Below, piece by piece: positions 41,794-50,732 of a stretch of DNA of 64,000 nt; the first letter of the stretch is position 1; the number at the start of each line of letters is the position of its first letter. The notes beneath the pieces are model-generated. The model had not been told where the DNA came from and made no database searches. It saw only the letters and a list, made by a program, of their open reading frames with translations. The DNA is from Chelatococcus asaccharovorans. GTDB taxonomy: Bacteria; Pseudomonadota; Alphaproteobacteria; Rhizobiales; Beijerinckiaceae. A program made the position numbers and the translations under genes. The DNA is taken from NCBI RefSeq assembly GCF_003201475.1, contig NZ_QJJK01000003.1, positions 434,001 to 498,000 of the forward strand, written 5' to 3'.

Positions 41794-43872
41794 GTGACGA
41801 TCGGCAACGAGCGACGCACCAAGACGACGGCTGACCGGCCTTCCGGCTGGCTGCGGAATCTCGCACGCCTGAACCCGCGGGCGCCCTGGCCGTGGCGCCA
41901 TTCGATCCGTATGGCGATCGCGGTGGCTGTGCCGCTGCTCGTCGGCCATTTCAGCGGCTACAGGGAGCCCGCCCTGCTGGTCTGCCTGGGCGCCTTTCTC
42001 AACTCCATCAAAGTCCAGTCCGATCCCTACCGCGCACGGCTGGCAAAGCTCGCCATCGCGGCGCCTATCGCGGGGCTCGGCTACGTTCTTGGTACGGCTG
42101 CGGCCGGACACGGCGCACTTTCCATTCTGCTGCTCATGGCCGTGGCATTCGGGTCCGGGATCATCAGCGGCTACGGCGCGGCGCTGTCCACCGCCGCCAT
42201 GCAGATGCTGGTCCTCGCCATTATCGGAGCGAGCGAACATTCCGGCGCCCCCCTCTGGTTGCCACCGCTGCTCTTCATGGCAGGCGCGGCTTTTGCGGCT
42301 GCTCTCATAGGCTGCGAGGCCCTGATCGATCGGCGCCATCCGGAGCGGGTCGCTATCGCGCATGTCATCGGCGCGATGATCCATCTGGCCAATGTGAAGG
42401 CGCAAACACCCACGACACAGAAACGTAGCGACACCTCCACACCCGTGGAAATCGCCCGGCGCAGCCTCACGGACGTCATCGCCAAGGGTTTCGCGGGACT
42501 GCTCAATGTGCGCCGCGGCAACGAGGGGCAGTCCGCGGCAGAGGAGCGAAAAGCCGCATTGCTCTCGACCATTGAACTGATGTCCGCGGAGATCGTGGGG
42601 AGCAGGTCGCCCCCCGCCGTCCTGCGCGCCATCGCCGAACGACTGGAGCGGATTCAGCACGCGCTCGTCGGCCGTCAGGGGCGCCCCTCCCTGGCCGGCG
42701 AAACGCCCGCTCACGACGTCCTGTTCAACTTTGCGGACCGGCTGGCGGACGAGATCTGGCCGGCTTCCGCCGAATCTTCGGCGCAGGCGGGGCCGGGGAA
42801 GATCTATCGCCCCGCGCACGACCTGACGCGCTGGCTCACCATCCGGTCCTATCAGGCTCTGTTGGGCAGGCTCACGCTGGGACGCGAGGTCGTCCTGGCC
42901 GCGCTGCAACTGTCGCTGTGCATCGGCATCGCGCTTGTCGTGCAGCACACAGCCCCGGGCGATCGCTCCTACTGGATCCCGCTGACGGTCGCGATCGTCC
43001 TCAAGCCCGACTTCGGATCGGTTTTCGTCCGCGCGGTTCAGCGCAGCATCGGAACCGTCGCCGGCGTGGTCATAGGCGTTACCCTCATGGCCTTGCTGCC
43101 AAAGGGCCTGATCCTGATCGCCATCCTCATCGCGCTTGCCGCGGCGATTCCCTGGGCCGGTTTGCGCGGCTATGCACTGCAATGCACCATCCTGACGCCG
43201 TTCGTCCTTCTCCTGATCGACGTGAGCGTGGTTGGGCCGACCGTCGACTACGCGATTGAGCGGCTCGTCGATACGATTATGGGCGCGGCGATTGCCCTCG
43301 TCTTCGGCTATCTCATCTGGCCGCGGTCACCACAGGGCCATTTCCGCAAGTCCTTCGCAGCCGCCCTGCAGGCGGTTGCGGCCTATCTCGACATGGCCGG
43401 AAAGGTCACAACCGCGGGATATGAAGCGATGCTGCCCGCGCGGCGCCGCGCCTATCACAGCCTGTCCAATGTCCGCACCAGTCTCCAGCGTGCCCTGTCC
43501 GAGCCGCCTCCGGCCAGCAGCGAAGCGGCGGCCTGGTATCCACTCATCGTCAATGCCGAGAGGCTTTGCGACCACATCACGTATTTTGCCGAGTTACAGC
43601 GGGAAAGAACGCGCACACCTATCAAACAGGAGATTGCCGCGCGTGTTGCCCTCCTGCAGGATATGGCAGTATTCGTTGCCGCTGAGAACCACATGCCGAA
43701 CTTGCCTGCCGGTTTGCTGTCGTCCCGGGCGGACGAGACCAGCGCGATCGTCGATATCGACTTCGAGATTTCGCGCCTGCTCCATCTCCTCGAGGCCGTG
43801 CAGCCCGGCAGGCGCAAGCGCATCCGAAGCCGGCGAGCCTTGCGGCCCGATTCAGCCGGACAAGGCGCGTGA
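41794..43872 (+). CDS. Second FUSC-family protein, solo
   Basis: 692 residues, GTG start at 41794; GAGG about 18 bases upstream is a weak ribosome site. The layout is a six-span N-terminal block (GLGYVLGTAAAGHGALSILL and following), a charged central region (about 200-350), a second block with the FUSC motif YWIPLTVAIVLKPDFGSVFV near residue 390, and a long cytosolic tail. It differs from the 38184-40151 protein and has no fusion protein or outer-membrane channel nearby. It could serve as a lone inner-membrane exporter. Transcribed divergently from the MdtNOP-like operon. Confidence 0.9.
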   Translation: MTIGNERRTKTTADRPSGWLRNLARLNPRAPWPWRHSIRMAIAVAVPLLVGHFSGYREPALLVCLGAFLNSIKVQSDPYRARLAKLAIAAPIAGLGYVLGTAAAGHGALSILLLMAVAFGSGIISGYGAALSTAAMQMLVLAIIGASEHSGAPLWLPPLLFMAGAAFAAALIGCEALIDRRHPERVAIAHVIGAMIHLANVKAQTPTTQKRSDTSTPVEIARRSLTDVIAKGFAGLLNVRRGNEGQSAAEERKAALLSTIELMSAEIVGSRSPPAVLRAIAERLERIQHALVGRQGRPSLAGETPAHDVLFNFADRLADEIWPASAESSAQAGPGKIYRPAHDLTRWLTIRSYQALLGRLTLGREVVLAALQLSLCIGIALVVQHTAPGDRSYWIPLTVAIVLKPDFGSVFVRAVQRSIGTVAGVVIGVTLMALLPKGLILIAILIALAAAIPWAGLRGYALQCTILTPFVLLLIDVSVVGPTVDYAIERLVDTIMGAAIALVFGYLIWPRSPQGHFRKSFAAALQAVAAYLDMAGKVTTAGYEAMLPARRRAYHSLSNVRTSLQRALSEPPPASSEAAAWYPLIVNAERLCDHITYFAELQRERTRTPIKQEIAARVALLQDMAVFVAAENHMPNLPAGLLSSRADETSAIVDIDFEISRLLHLLEAVQPGRRKRIRSRRALRPDSAGQGA

Positions 43873-44002
43873 GCCGCGTGTCGTCAGCCCCACTGCCCCG
43901 TGATGGACGAGATGCGCCACCAACGCCAGGCGCAGCTGACGGGCCAATCGCATTCGGAATCAAACCCCCGACATCGACATCCCGCAGGCAACGAGGCAGG
44001 CG

Positions 44003-44167
44003 ATGGGTTTTCTCACAGATTACTTCGAAGCCATTGACATCATTGCGCTTGTGGCCCTGCTCGGCCTGGCCGCCGTCGCGTTTTCACGACGCGGCGGCAT
44101 CTGGGTGGTGATCCTTTGTGCCGTCGTCGCCTTCTGGGCGGCGGTCCGGATTTTCAACATCCTCTAG
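44003..44167 (+). CDS. 54-residue two-span membrane peptide
   Basis: ATG at 44003, TAG at 44165-44167, with GAGGCAGG six bases upstream of the start. The protein begins MGFLTDYFEAIDIIALVALL, has a short charged turn (FSRRGG), and a second hydrophobic stretch (WVVILCAVVAFWAAVRIFNI). Hairpin topology is likely. It lies 130 bp after the FUSC gene in the same direction and may be cotranscribed, recalling the small AaeX/DUF1656 proteins that accompany FUSC pumps, although the sequence is not clearly DUF1656. Confidence 0.6.
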   Translation: MGFLTDYFEAIDIIALVALLGLAAVAFSRRGGIWVVILCAVVAFWAAVRIFNIL

Positions 44168-44573
44168 CAGTGGTCGTTTCTCAATGCGCATCGCACACAG
44201 CGGGCCACCTTCCCCGCGATCCATCGAATAGACAAAGAAGAAATGAAAGATTGCCATCCTCCGGCATCTAAAATGACCTGTTCGACTTGCGATGGACAGC
44301 TTTTGTGTTGCTTAGAGGTGCGGCTTTAGCTAGCGTGTGGGTAACATGATGCGACCATGGTGAGCGAACAATTGGTTAATGCGTCAAGCGCGACTCGCGG
44401 AGTCGGCGGCGTGTTATTGATTGGTGTCACTTGCCGGACGTCATGTGGAGCATCTTCACTCGACGTTCGCTTGACTATCCGCTGTGGACACAGGCTGTCA
44501 TTAAGCGAGATTATCGTGGCAACGTCGCGTATGATCCATCATCAGTGCGGCTGTAACATGTTTGGAGGCGATG
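44168..44573. other. Gene-free region upstream of the urease operon
   Basis: About 405 bases, noticeably AT-richer (especially 44230-44400) than the surrounding coding DNA. It should hold the urease promoter. I looked for a sigma-54 site in view of possible nitrogen control: TTGGTGTCACTTGCC near 44419 has the wrong spacing. No other site is clear. Confidence 0.5.
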
Positions 44574-44876
44574 ATGCATTTGACACCGCGGGAGTTCGAC
44601 AAGCTGCTGATCCACACGATGGCGGACGTTGCGCTGAAGCGCAAAGCCAAGGGTCTCAAGCTTAATCACCCGGAATCGGTGGCTGTGCTGAGTGCCTATG
44701 TTCTCGAGGGCGCGCGCGAGGGCAAGACCGTCGAGGAAGTCATGGACGGCGCCCGCAGCGTCCTCAAGGCCGAGGATGTGATGGAGGGCGTGACCGATCT
44801 GATCAAGCTGATTCAGGTGGAAGCCGTGTTCACCGACGGAAGCCGGCTCGTCAGCCTGCATAGCCCCATCGTCTGA
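44574..44876 (+). CDS. ureA: Urease gamma subunit
   Basis: 100 residues, standard UreA size, from the ATG at 44574; GGAGG sits six bases before it, whereas an ATG at 44571 is too close. The sequence [34 protein letters not shown] and ADGSRL-type end ([14 protein letters not shown]) are typical. It is the small structural subunit of the nickel urease trimer and has no catalytic residues. The stop region GTCTGATCC recurs as the core of the tandem repeat that follows. Confidence 0.97.
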   Translation: MHLTPREFDKLLIHTMADVALKRKAKGLKLNHPESVAVLSAYVLEGAREGKTVEEVMDGARSVLKAEDVMEGVTDLIKLIQVEAVFTDGSRLVSLHSPIV

Positions 44877-45000
44877 TCCGCCCGCGCCAAGGCCCGGGCC
44901 AAGTCTGATCCACCCGCGCCAAGTCTGATCCACCCGCGCCAAGTCTGATCCGCCAGCGCCAAGTCTGATCCGCCAGCGCCAAGTCTGATCCGCCAGCGCC
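44870..45000. repeat. 20-bp tandem repeat array between ureA and ureB
   Basis: Five exact-length units occupy 44901-45000: two of AAGTCTGATCCACCCGCGCC, then three of AAGTCTGATCCGCCAGCGCC. A partial unit at 44870-44888 coincides with the ureA stop codon (GTCTGATCC), separated by a 12-bp interruption. The array therefore seems to have grown from the 3' end of ureA. It separates genes that are usually only a few bases apart. Confidence 0.95.
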
Positions 45001-45031
45001 AAGCGCCGGCAGGCCCTCCAGGGAGGCTCCC

Positions 45032-45535
45032 TTGTCCAAGACCCCGTTGTCCAAGACCCCGTTACCCAAGACTCCGTCGAAGCCATCCACCCGCGCCGCC
45101 AAGACCGCGGCGGCTTCCGCGCCGACGCCCGTCGGCGGCTATGTCCTCGCCAGCGATCCGATCGAGATCAATCCGGGTCGTCCGCGGACCAAGGTCACGG
45201 TGCGCAATACCGGCGATCGCCCGATCCAGGTCGGCTCTCATTTCCATTTCTTCGAGACGAACCGATATCTCGCGTTCGACCGCGCGGCCGCCTTCGGCCA
45301 GCGCCTCGATATTCCGGCCAACACGGCCGTGCGCTTCGAGCCGGGCGACGAGAAGGACGTGACCCTCGTTCCTTTCGCAGGCAAACAATTTATCAACGGC
45401 TTCAACGGCCTGGTGGATGGATGGACGGGAACGGGCCCGACGCCGGGCTATAACCCGAATAGAGATGTGTCGATCGCCAAAGCGGCGGAGCTCGGCTTCA
45501 AGTCAGGGGTGCAGACCAAGAAGTCCGCGAAATAA
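45032..45535 (+). CDS. ureB: Urease beta subunit with repeated N-terminal extension
   Basis: 167 residues using a TTG start at 45032; GGGAGG lies five bases before it and no ATG or GTG fits as well. The usual UreB is about 105-160 residues. The core runs from [20 protein letters not shown] through [20 protein letters not shown] and [20 protein letters not shown] to FNGLVDGW. The first 35 residues are an extension with the triple repeat [15 protein letters not shown] encoded by 15-bp DNA repeats. Structural subunit; positions the active-site flap of UreC. Confidence 0.94.
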   Translation: MSKTPLSKTPLPKTPSKPSTRAAKTAAASAPTPVGGYVLASDPIEINPGRPRTKVTVRNTGDRPIQVGSHFHFFETNRYLAFDRAAAFGQRLDIPANTAVRFEPGDEKDVTLVPFAGKQFINGFNGLVDGWTGTGPTPGYNPNRDVSIAKAAELGFKSGVQTKKSAK

Positions 45536-45574
45536 GCCCTTCCATCTTTTCTCCGTTTCGCAAGGTACGCCGCC

Positions 45575-47296
45575 ATGTCGCAAATTTCACGTCAGCAGTA
45601 CGCGGATCTGTACGGGCCGACCGTCGGTGACAAAATCCGTCTCGGGAACACGGATCTGTATGTCGAGATCGAAAAGGATCTCCGGGCCACCTTCGGGGAC
45701 GAGCTTCAGTACGGCGGCGGCAAGACCCTGCGCGACGGCATGGGCTCGGACAACCAGCTGACCCAGGAAGCCGGCTGTCTCGACCTCGTCATCACGAATG
45801 TCACGGTGCTGGAGCCGACGCTCGGCGTCGTGAAGGCCGACGTCGGCATCCGCAACGGTCGTATCGTCGGCCTCGGCAAGGCCGGCAACCCCTCGACCAT
45901 GGAGGGCGTGACGCCGGGTCTCGTGACAGGCGCGGCGACCGATGCGATCTCCGGTGAGCATCTCATCCTCACCGCGGGCGGGATGGACACGCATGTCCAC
46001 TATATCTCGCCGCAGCAGGTCTATGCGGCCCTGTCCAACGGCATCACGACGCTGTGGGGCGGCGGCATCGGCCCCGTCGACGGCTCGAACGGCGTGACGA
46101 CCACCAACGGTCCTTGGAACATCGAGATGATGCTGCGGTCCATCGAGGGCCTGCCGATCAACATCGGCCTCCTCGGCAAGGGCAACTCGACCGGCAAGGG
46201 CCCGATGATCGAGCAGCTCGTGGGCGGCGCTGCCGGCTTCAAGGTCCACGAGGACTATGGGGCGACGCCGTCGGCCATCCGCGCCTGCCTCTCGGTCGCC
46301 GACGACTACGACGTCTCGGTCGCCGTCCACACGGACACCCTCAACGAATCCGGCTATGTCGAAGACACCATTGCCGCCTTCGACGGCCGGTCGATCCACA
46401 CCTTCCATTCCGAAGGCGCGGGCGGCGGCCATGCGCCTGACCTCTTGAAGGTTGTCGGCCAGCGCAACGTGCTCCCGAGCTCGACCAACCCGACGCTGCC
46501 CTGCGGGCAGAACTCGGTGGCCGAACTCTTCGACATGATCATGGTCTGCCACAACCTCAACCCGAAGATCCCATCCGACGTCGCCTTCGCGGAAAGCCGC
46601 GTCCGCGCGGAGACGATCGTCGCCGAAAGCGTGCTGCACGATCTCGGCGCCATCTCGATGATCGGCAGCGACTCGCAGGCGATGGGCCGCATTGGCGAGA
46701 CCTTCCTGCGCTCGATCCAGACGGCCGATGCCATGAAGAAGGCGCGCGGTCCGCTGGCGGAAGATGCACCCGGCAACGACAATTTCCGCGTGCTGCGCTA
46801 TATCGCCAAGGTCACGATCAATCCGTGCATCACCGCCGGTGTCGCCCATGAAGTGGGCTCGATCGCGCCCGGCAAATTTGCCGACCTGGTGCTCTGGGAG
46901 CCCGCCTTCTTCGGTGCGAAGCCAAAACTCGTCCTGAAGGGTGGCTTCGTCGCCTGGGCCAATATGGGGGATCCCAATGCCTCCCTGCCCACGCCCCAGC
47001 CGATGTACTACCGGCCGATGTTCGGGGCTTTCGGCTCCGCCATGCCAAAGACGTCGCTCACCTTCGTGTCGCGCGCCGCTTATGACGCGAATATCGGCGA
47101 GCGCCTGGGTCTCCAGCGTGTGGTCAGCCCGGTCTCCGGGACGCGTGTTCTCGGCAAGCAGCACATGGTCCTCAACGACTACCTGCCGAACATCGACGTG
47201 AACTCGGAAACCTTCGCCGTGACCATCGACGGCACGCATGTGACCGTCGAGCCGCCGAAGTCGATCTCGCTCAACCAGCTTTATTTCTTCAGCTAA
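45575..47296 (+). CDS. ureC: Urease alpha (catalytic) subunit
   Basis: 573 residues, typical length. Hydrolyses urea to ammonia and carbamate at a dinickel site. Ligands seen: His140 and His142 (MDTHVHYI), the carbamylated Lys223 (GFKVHEDYG), His252, His278 and Asp366 (GSDSQAMGR). The flap Cys325 and catalytic His326 are kept, but the next residue is Asn rather than the common His (MVCHNLNP). The sequence is diverged from the Klebsiella type and closer in style to the Brucella ure2/Yersinia class, as is the gene order. Confidence 0.97.
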   Translation: MSQISRQQYADLYGPTVGDKIRLGNTDLYVEIEKDLRATFGDELQYGGGKTLRDGMGSDNQLTQEAGCLDLVITNVTVLEPTLGVVKADVGIRNGRIVGLGKAGNPSTMEGVTPGLVTGAATDAISGEHLILTAGGMDTHVHYISPQQVYAALSNGITTLWGGGIGPVDGSNGVTTTNGPWNIEMMLRSIEGLPINIGLLGKGNSTGKGPMIEQLVGGAAGFKVHEDYGATPSAIRACLSVADDYDVSVAVHTDTLNESGYVEDTIAAFDGRSIHTFHSEGAGGGHAPDLLKVVGQRNVLPSSTNPTLPCGQNSVAELFDMIMVCHNLNPKIPSDVAFAESRVRAETIVAESVLHDLGAISMIGSDSQAMGRIGETFLRSIQTADAMKKARGPLAEDAPGNDNFRVLRYIAKVTINPCITAGVAHEVGSIAPGKFADLVLWEPAFFGAKPKLVLKGGFVAWANMGDPNASLPTPQPMYYRPMFGAFGSAMPKTSLTFVSRAAYDANIGERLGLQRVVSPVSGTRVLGKQHMVLNDYLPNIDVNSETFAVTIDGTHVTVEPPKSISLNQLYFFS

Positions 47297-47326
47297 CGTC
47301 TGCACGGGCATGCAGCAGAGGCACGC

Positions 47327-47992
47327 ATGATCATTATTGAGAATACGCTTGGCAATCTTTCCGATCCCAAGTGGGCGAAGCTTCTGGAAGGGGCCGCGAT
47401 CGACTGGCTCGAACTGGACCAGTGGGAAGCGCAGAAGAGCCGCTTGCGCAAGACGACGACGGGGGATGTCGAACTGGCGCTGTCGCTCGATCGCAACTCC
47501 CATCTTCACGACGGCGACGTCCTGATGTGGGACGAAGGCAAGCATGCGGCAACGGTGGTGCGCATCCACCTGCGTGAAGTGATGATCATCGATCTCTCCG
47601 ACGTCGTCGGGGAGAAGGTCGAGAAGATGGTTCAGACGCTGTTCGAGCTCGGACACGCGCTGGGCAACCAGCATTGGCCTGCGATCGTCAAGGAAACCAA
47701 GGTCTATGTGCCGTTGACCGTGGACCGCAAGGTCATGTCCTCGGTCATGAAGACCCATGCTTTGCCAGGCGTGCGCTACGAGTTCATGCCCGGTTTGGAG
47801 GTCATCCCCTACCTCGCGCCGCATGAGGCGCGCCGTCTCTTCGGCGGGGCGAGCGATACACCGCATTCGCACCACCACGGCGACGGACGCCCGGCGCATG
47901 CGCACGGGCACAAGCACGAACATGGGCATGAACACGGGCATGGACATGACCATGGCCATGAGCACGACCATGACCACGACCATGGGCATTGA
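47327..47992 (+). CDS. ureE: Urease accessory protein UreE, nickel chaperone with His-rich tail
   Basis: 221 residues. The N-terminal peptide-binding-like domain and C-terminal metal-binding domain (about 1-150, including HLREVMIIDLSDV and LGHALGNQHWPAIV, where the His is the shared nickel ligand) are followed by a tail of about 50 residues made almost wholly of His, Asp, Glu and Gly. The tail should store or bind several Ni2+ ions. It delivers nickel to the UreD-F-G-apourease complex. The last 11 bases overlap ureF. Confidence 0.96.
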   Translation: MIIIENTLGNLSDPKWAKLLEGAAIDWLELDQWEAQKSRLRKTTTGDVELALSLDRNSHLHDGDVLMWDEGKHAATVVRIHLREVMIIDLSDVVGEKVEKMVQTLFELGHALGNQHWPAIVKETKVYVPLTVDRKVMSSVMKTHALPGVRYEFMPGLEVIPYLAPHEARRLFGGASDTPHSHHHGDGRPAHAHGHKHEHGHEHGHGHDHGHEHDHDHDHGH

Positions 47993-48692
47993 GCGCCCTT
48001 CTGGCCGAACATTGCCGGAGCTGCTGTATCTCCTCCAGTTTGGCGATTCAGCACTTCCCGTAGGCGGTTTCTCCTTCTCGAACGGTCTCGAGTCAGCCAT
48101 CCAGGAAGGTCTCGTCGACGGGCCCGCAACATTGCGGGCCTATACCGAGACATCGATGTGGCAGGCAGCGACGGGCGACGGGGTCGCCGTCATCTGCGCC
48201 CATCGGGCGGCGCAGGCCGGTGATATCGACGCGCTCAAGCACATCGACCGCCTTGTCTTCGAGCGCAAGCTCAACGAGGAAACGCGCCTCATGACGGTGC
48301 GCATGGGGCGGAAGCTGTGTGAGCTGTCATCGGTCATCATTGCCGACGGCGCCACGCGCGACTGGTTCGAGCGCATCAAGAGCGGTGACACGCCGGGAAC
48401 GCATCCCGTCAGTCTGGCGATCACGCTCGCCGCCCTCGGTGCCAATCGTCAGGACGCCTTCGGCGTGCATCAATATGGCGTGGCGACGGCTGTGCTGAGC
48501 GCGGCCTTGCGGCTCATGCGCATTTCCTTCGTGGACACGCAGAAGATCCTGCTCGATGTAACGGCCCAGGTCGCGCCCGCCTATGCACGCGTTACGGATG
48601 CGACGATCGACGAGATGGCGAGTTTCGCGCCGATGATCGACATTCTGGCGGCGGTGCACGTGAAGGGTCACGTGCGCATGTTCATGAACTGA
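47982..48692 (+). CDS. ureF: Urease accessory protein UreF
   Basis: 236 residues from the ATG at 47982, which lies within the His-codon tail of ureE and begins [20 protein letters not shown]. Upstream in-frame codons are only the out-of-frame reading of the His tail. Typical UreF motifs are [20 protein letters not shown] and [13 protein letters not shown]. UreF is a mostly helical protein that binds UreD and recruits UreG during nickel insertion. No separate ribosome site is evident, so translation is probably coupled to ureE. Confidence 0.95.
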   Translation: MGIERPSGRTLPELLYLLQFGDSALPVGGFSFSNGLESAIQEGLVDGPATLRAYTETSMWQAATGDGVAVICAHRAAQAGDIDALKHIDRLVFERKLNEETRLMTVRMGRKLCELSSVIIADGATRDWFERIKSGDTPGTHPVSLAITLAALGANRQDAFGVHQYGVATAVLSAALRLMRISFVDTQKILLDVTAQVAPAYARVTDATIDEMASFAPMIDILAAVHVKGHVRMFMN

Positions 48693-48832
48693 GAACGGCG
48701 GGCAGGTGGCCTGTTCCAGGGCGGAAGCACAGAGCCGTTTTCCGGACAGGCAGGCGGCTCGAAAACAATGGGAAGACCACTCCGATCCGCTCGGGGTGCC
48801 CGCTGCGGTCAGCGTCAACAGGGTTTGGACAG

Positions 48833-49471
48833 ATGAAGAAAATTCCTCGCATCGGTATCGGCGGTCCGGTCGGCTCGGGCAAGACCGCGATCATCGAGGC
48901 CGTTACCCCCGAGCTGGTGAAGCTCGGCTATCGGATTCTCGTCATCACGAACGACGTCGTGACGACCGAGGATGCGAAGCACGTGCAACGCACCCTGCGG
49001 GGTATCCTCCTCGAGGAGCGGATCATCGGCGTCGAGACCGGCGGATGCCCCCACACGGCGGTGCGCGAGGACCCCAGCATGAACCTGGCGGCCGTGGAGG
49101 AAATGGAGGCCAAGTTCCCGGATTCCGACCTCGTCCTCATCGAGAGCGGTGGTGACAACCTGACGTTGACCTTCAGCCCCGCGCTCGTGGATTTCTTCAT
49201 CTACGTCATCGATGTCGCCGCCGGCGACAAGATTCCGCGCAAGAACGGCCCGGGTATCACCCAGTCCGACATTCTCGTGATCAACAAGACCGATCTTGCC
49301 CCCTATGTCGGCGCGAGCCTCAAGGTCATGGATGACGATTCGCGCATGATGCGGGGCAAGAAGCCTTTCGTCTTCACCAACTGCAAGACGAATGAAGGTA
49401 TCGAGGACCTCACGCGCCTGATCCGGGAAAACGTGCTGTTCGAGACCATCTCCGACAAGGCCGGCGTGTAA
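48833..49471 (+). CDS. ureG: Urease accessory GTPase UreG
   Basis: 212 residues. P-loop GPVGSGKT at 11-18, the metal-binding Cys-Pro-His in [17 protein letters not shown], the switch region [13 protein letters not shown], and the base-recognition NKTD are all present. It hydrolyses GTP to drive nickel delivery into urease. A 140-base gap separates it from ureF, longer than elsewhere in the operon. The stop overlaps the ureD start. Confidence 0.97.
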   Translation: MKKIPRIGIGGPVGSGKTAIIEAVTPELVKLGYRILVITNDVVTTEDAKHVQRTLRGILLEERIIGVETGGCPHTAVREDPSMNLAAVEEMEAKFPDSDLVLIESGGDNLTLTFSPALVDFFIYVIDVAAGDKIPRKNGPGITQSDILVINKTDLAPYVGASLKVMDDDSRMMRGKKPFVFTNCKTNEGIEDLTRLIRENVLFETISDKAGV

Positions 49472-50379
49472 TGATCAGCGGCGCCCGGGAACTGAGGGCC
49501 TATCAGGACGAACCCCCTCAGCTGCCCAGCGGATCCTTTGGCAAGAATGCCTATCTGCGGCTCGGCTTCGAGCCGGGCGCGCATCGCACGGTGCTGCGCA
49601 CCTTGCATCGGCGTGCGCCGCTCATCGTGCAGCAGGCCCTCTACTGGGACGAGGAGATGCCGGGGCTCCCCTGCGTCAGCATCATCTCCAATGCCGGCGG
49701 CATCCTGCAGGGCGACCGCAACGTCATCGAGATCGATCTTCAGGCGGATGCGCAGGCGCATGTCACGACGCAATCGGCGACGCGCATCCAGGAAATGGAT
49801 GCCAACTACGCGAGCCAGACGCAGCTTTTGACGCTCGGCCCGGGCTCCTATCTCGAATATATACCGCGGCCGATCATCCCTCACAGGAACTCGCGCTTCA
49901 TCCAGACGACGAAGATCGACATCGATCCGACTGCGACCTTGATCTATTCCGAGATCATGATGCCGGGGCGGAAGTATTATCGCGATGGCGAGATCTTCGA
50001 ATATGAGCTGTTCTCATCGACAGTGACCGCCGGGCGGCCCAGCGGGGAATCCCTCTTCACCGAGAAGTTCGTGCTGCGGCCCAAACTGGACAGGCTGCAC
50101 GCGCTCGGCGCGATGGGGGATTTCCATGTCTTCGGCAATGTGGTCGTCGTAACGCCGAAAGCCAACGCGGACCAGCTCTTCGAGGCGAACACGCCCGTCT
50201 TCGATCGCGAGAACGGCATCGCTCACGGCGTGAGCCGCCTTCCCCACGACGCCGGCCTGGTTTTCAAGGTCCTGGCGATGGAATCGGCGCCGGTCATGGA
50301 GACGATCAGAGCGTTCTGGTCCGAGGTAAGGCAGGTCGTCGTCGGCCCGCGTGTCCCGGACAACTTCCTCTGGGCGTGA
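49471..50379 (+). CDS. ureD: Urease accessory protein UreD/UreH
   Basis: 302 residues, ATG at 49471 sharing a base with the ureG stop (TAATG). UreD is the scaffold that binds apourease and forms a channel for nickel transfer. Family features: YLRLGFEPGAHRTVLRTLHR, NAGGILQGDRNVIEIDLQAD, ATRIQEMDANYASQTQLLTL and ARPIIPHRNSRF-type segments. Placement after ureG, rather than at the operon start, matches the Brucella ure2 order. Confidence 0.95.
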   Translation: MISGARELRAYQDEPPQLPSGSFGKNAYLRLGFEPGAHRTVLRTLHRRAPLIVQQALYWDEEMPGLPCVSIISNAGGILQGDRNVIEIDLQADAQAHVTTQSATRIQEMDANYASQTQLLTLGPGSYLEYIPRPIIPHRNSRFIQTTKIDIDPTATLIYSEIMMPGRKYYRDGEIFEYELFSSTVTAGRPSGESLFTEKFVLRPKLDRLHALGAMGDFHVFGNVVVVTPKANADQLFEANTPVFDRENGIAHGVSRLPHDAGLVFKVLAMESAPVMETIRAFWSEVRQVVVGPRVPDNFLWA

Positions 50380-50732
50380 GCGCTATGCGCCGCGCAAGAG
50401 GTAGCAAGGGAAGAGGTTAGCGAGTGGTTCGTCGTCGACATTTGCATCCGCCCGATACCGGCCTCGGAGCAAATGTCGGAGTCAAGAGAACCACTAGCAA
50501 GTTATTGGTTCTAGTGGAGCTTTTGAATTTGACATTTGATCTGGAGCTTGATGTCGGGCGGGACTCAAATGTCAAATTCGCTCCACTAGGAAAGAGCAGC
50601 CTTTCGGCGCGCTCTTTTCGATACAAGCGCCAACCGGTGTCGGCTCCGGGAGGCAGGTCAACGCACTTAGCTCCGCCGCGCCGGTCAGGCGACGGGCGCG
50701 AGCCATAGGCTGGCGTCATGGAAGGGGGCATT
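50380..50732. other. Gap between ureD and the urea transporter gene, with the two-hairpin repeat
   Basis: Of 350 bases, 165 (50423-50587) are repeat copy 2. The remaining 145 bases before the transporter show no other structure that I recognise. The repeat may affect readthrough from the urease genes into the transporter. Confidence 0.6.
50423..50587. repeat. 165-bp two-hairpin repeat, copy 2
   Basis: Hairpin 1 is 50423-50495 and hairpin 2 is 50513-50587, with a 17-base linker nearly identical to copy 1. Here hairpin 2 pairs GAATTTGACATTTG with CAAATGTCAAATTC; copy 1 has GAATCTGACAT with ATGTCAGATTC. The T-A to C-G change on both arms preserves pairing. CTAG borders hairpin 2 on both sides. 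Confidence 0.88.

Noticed and set aside
44410-44430. Sigma-54 promoter for urease
   Set aside because: TTGGTGTCACTTGCC resembles the -24/-12 pattern, but the GG-to-GC distance is two bases short.
44901-45000. CRISPR array
   Set aside because: The 20-bp units are directly adjacent with no spacers and there are no cas genes.
45587-48100. 837-codon minus-strand reading frame across ureC and ureE
   Set aside because: It lies wholly opposite urease genes with intact catalytic residues, and its product is Arg/His/Asp-rich without known domains.
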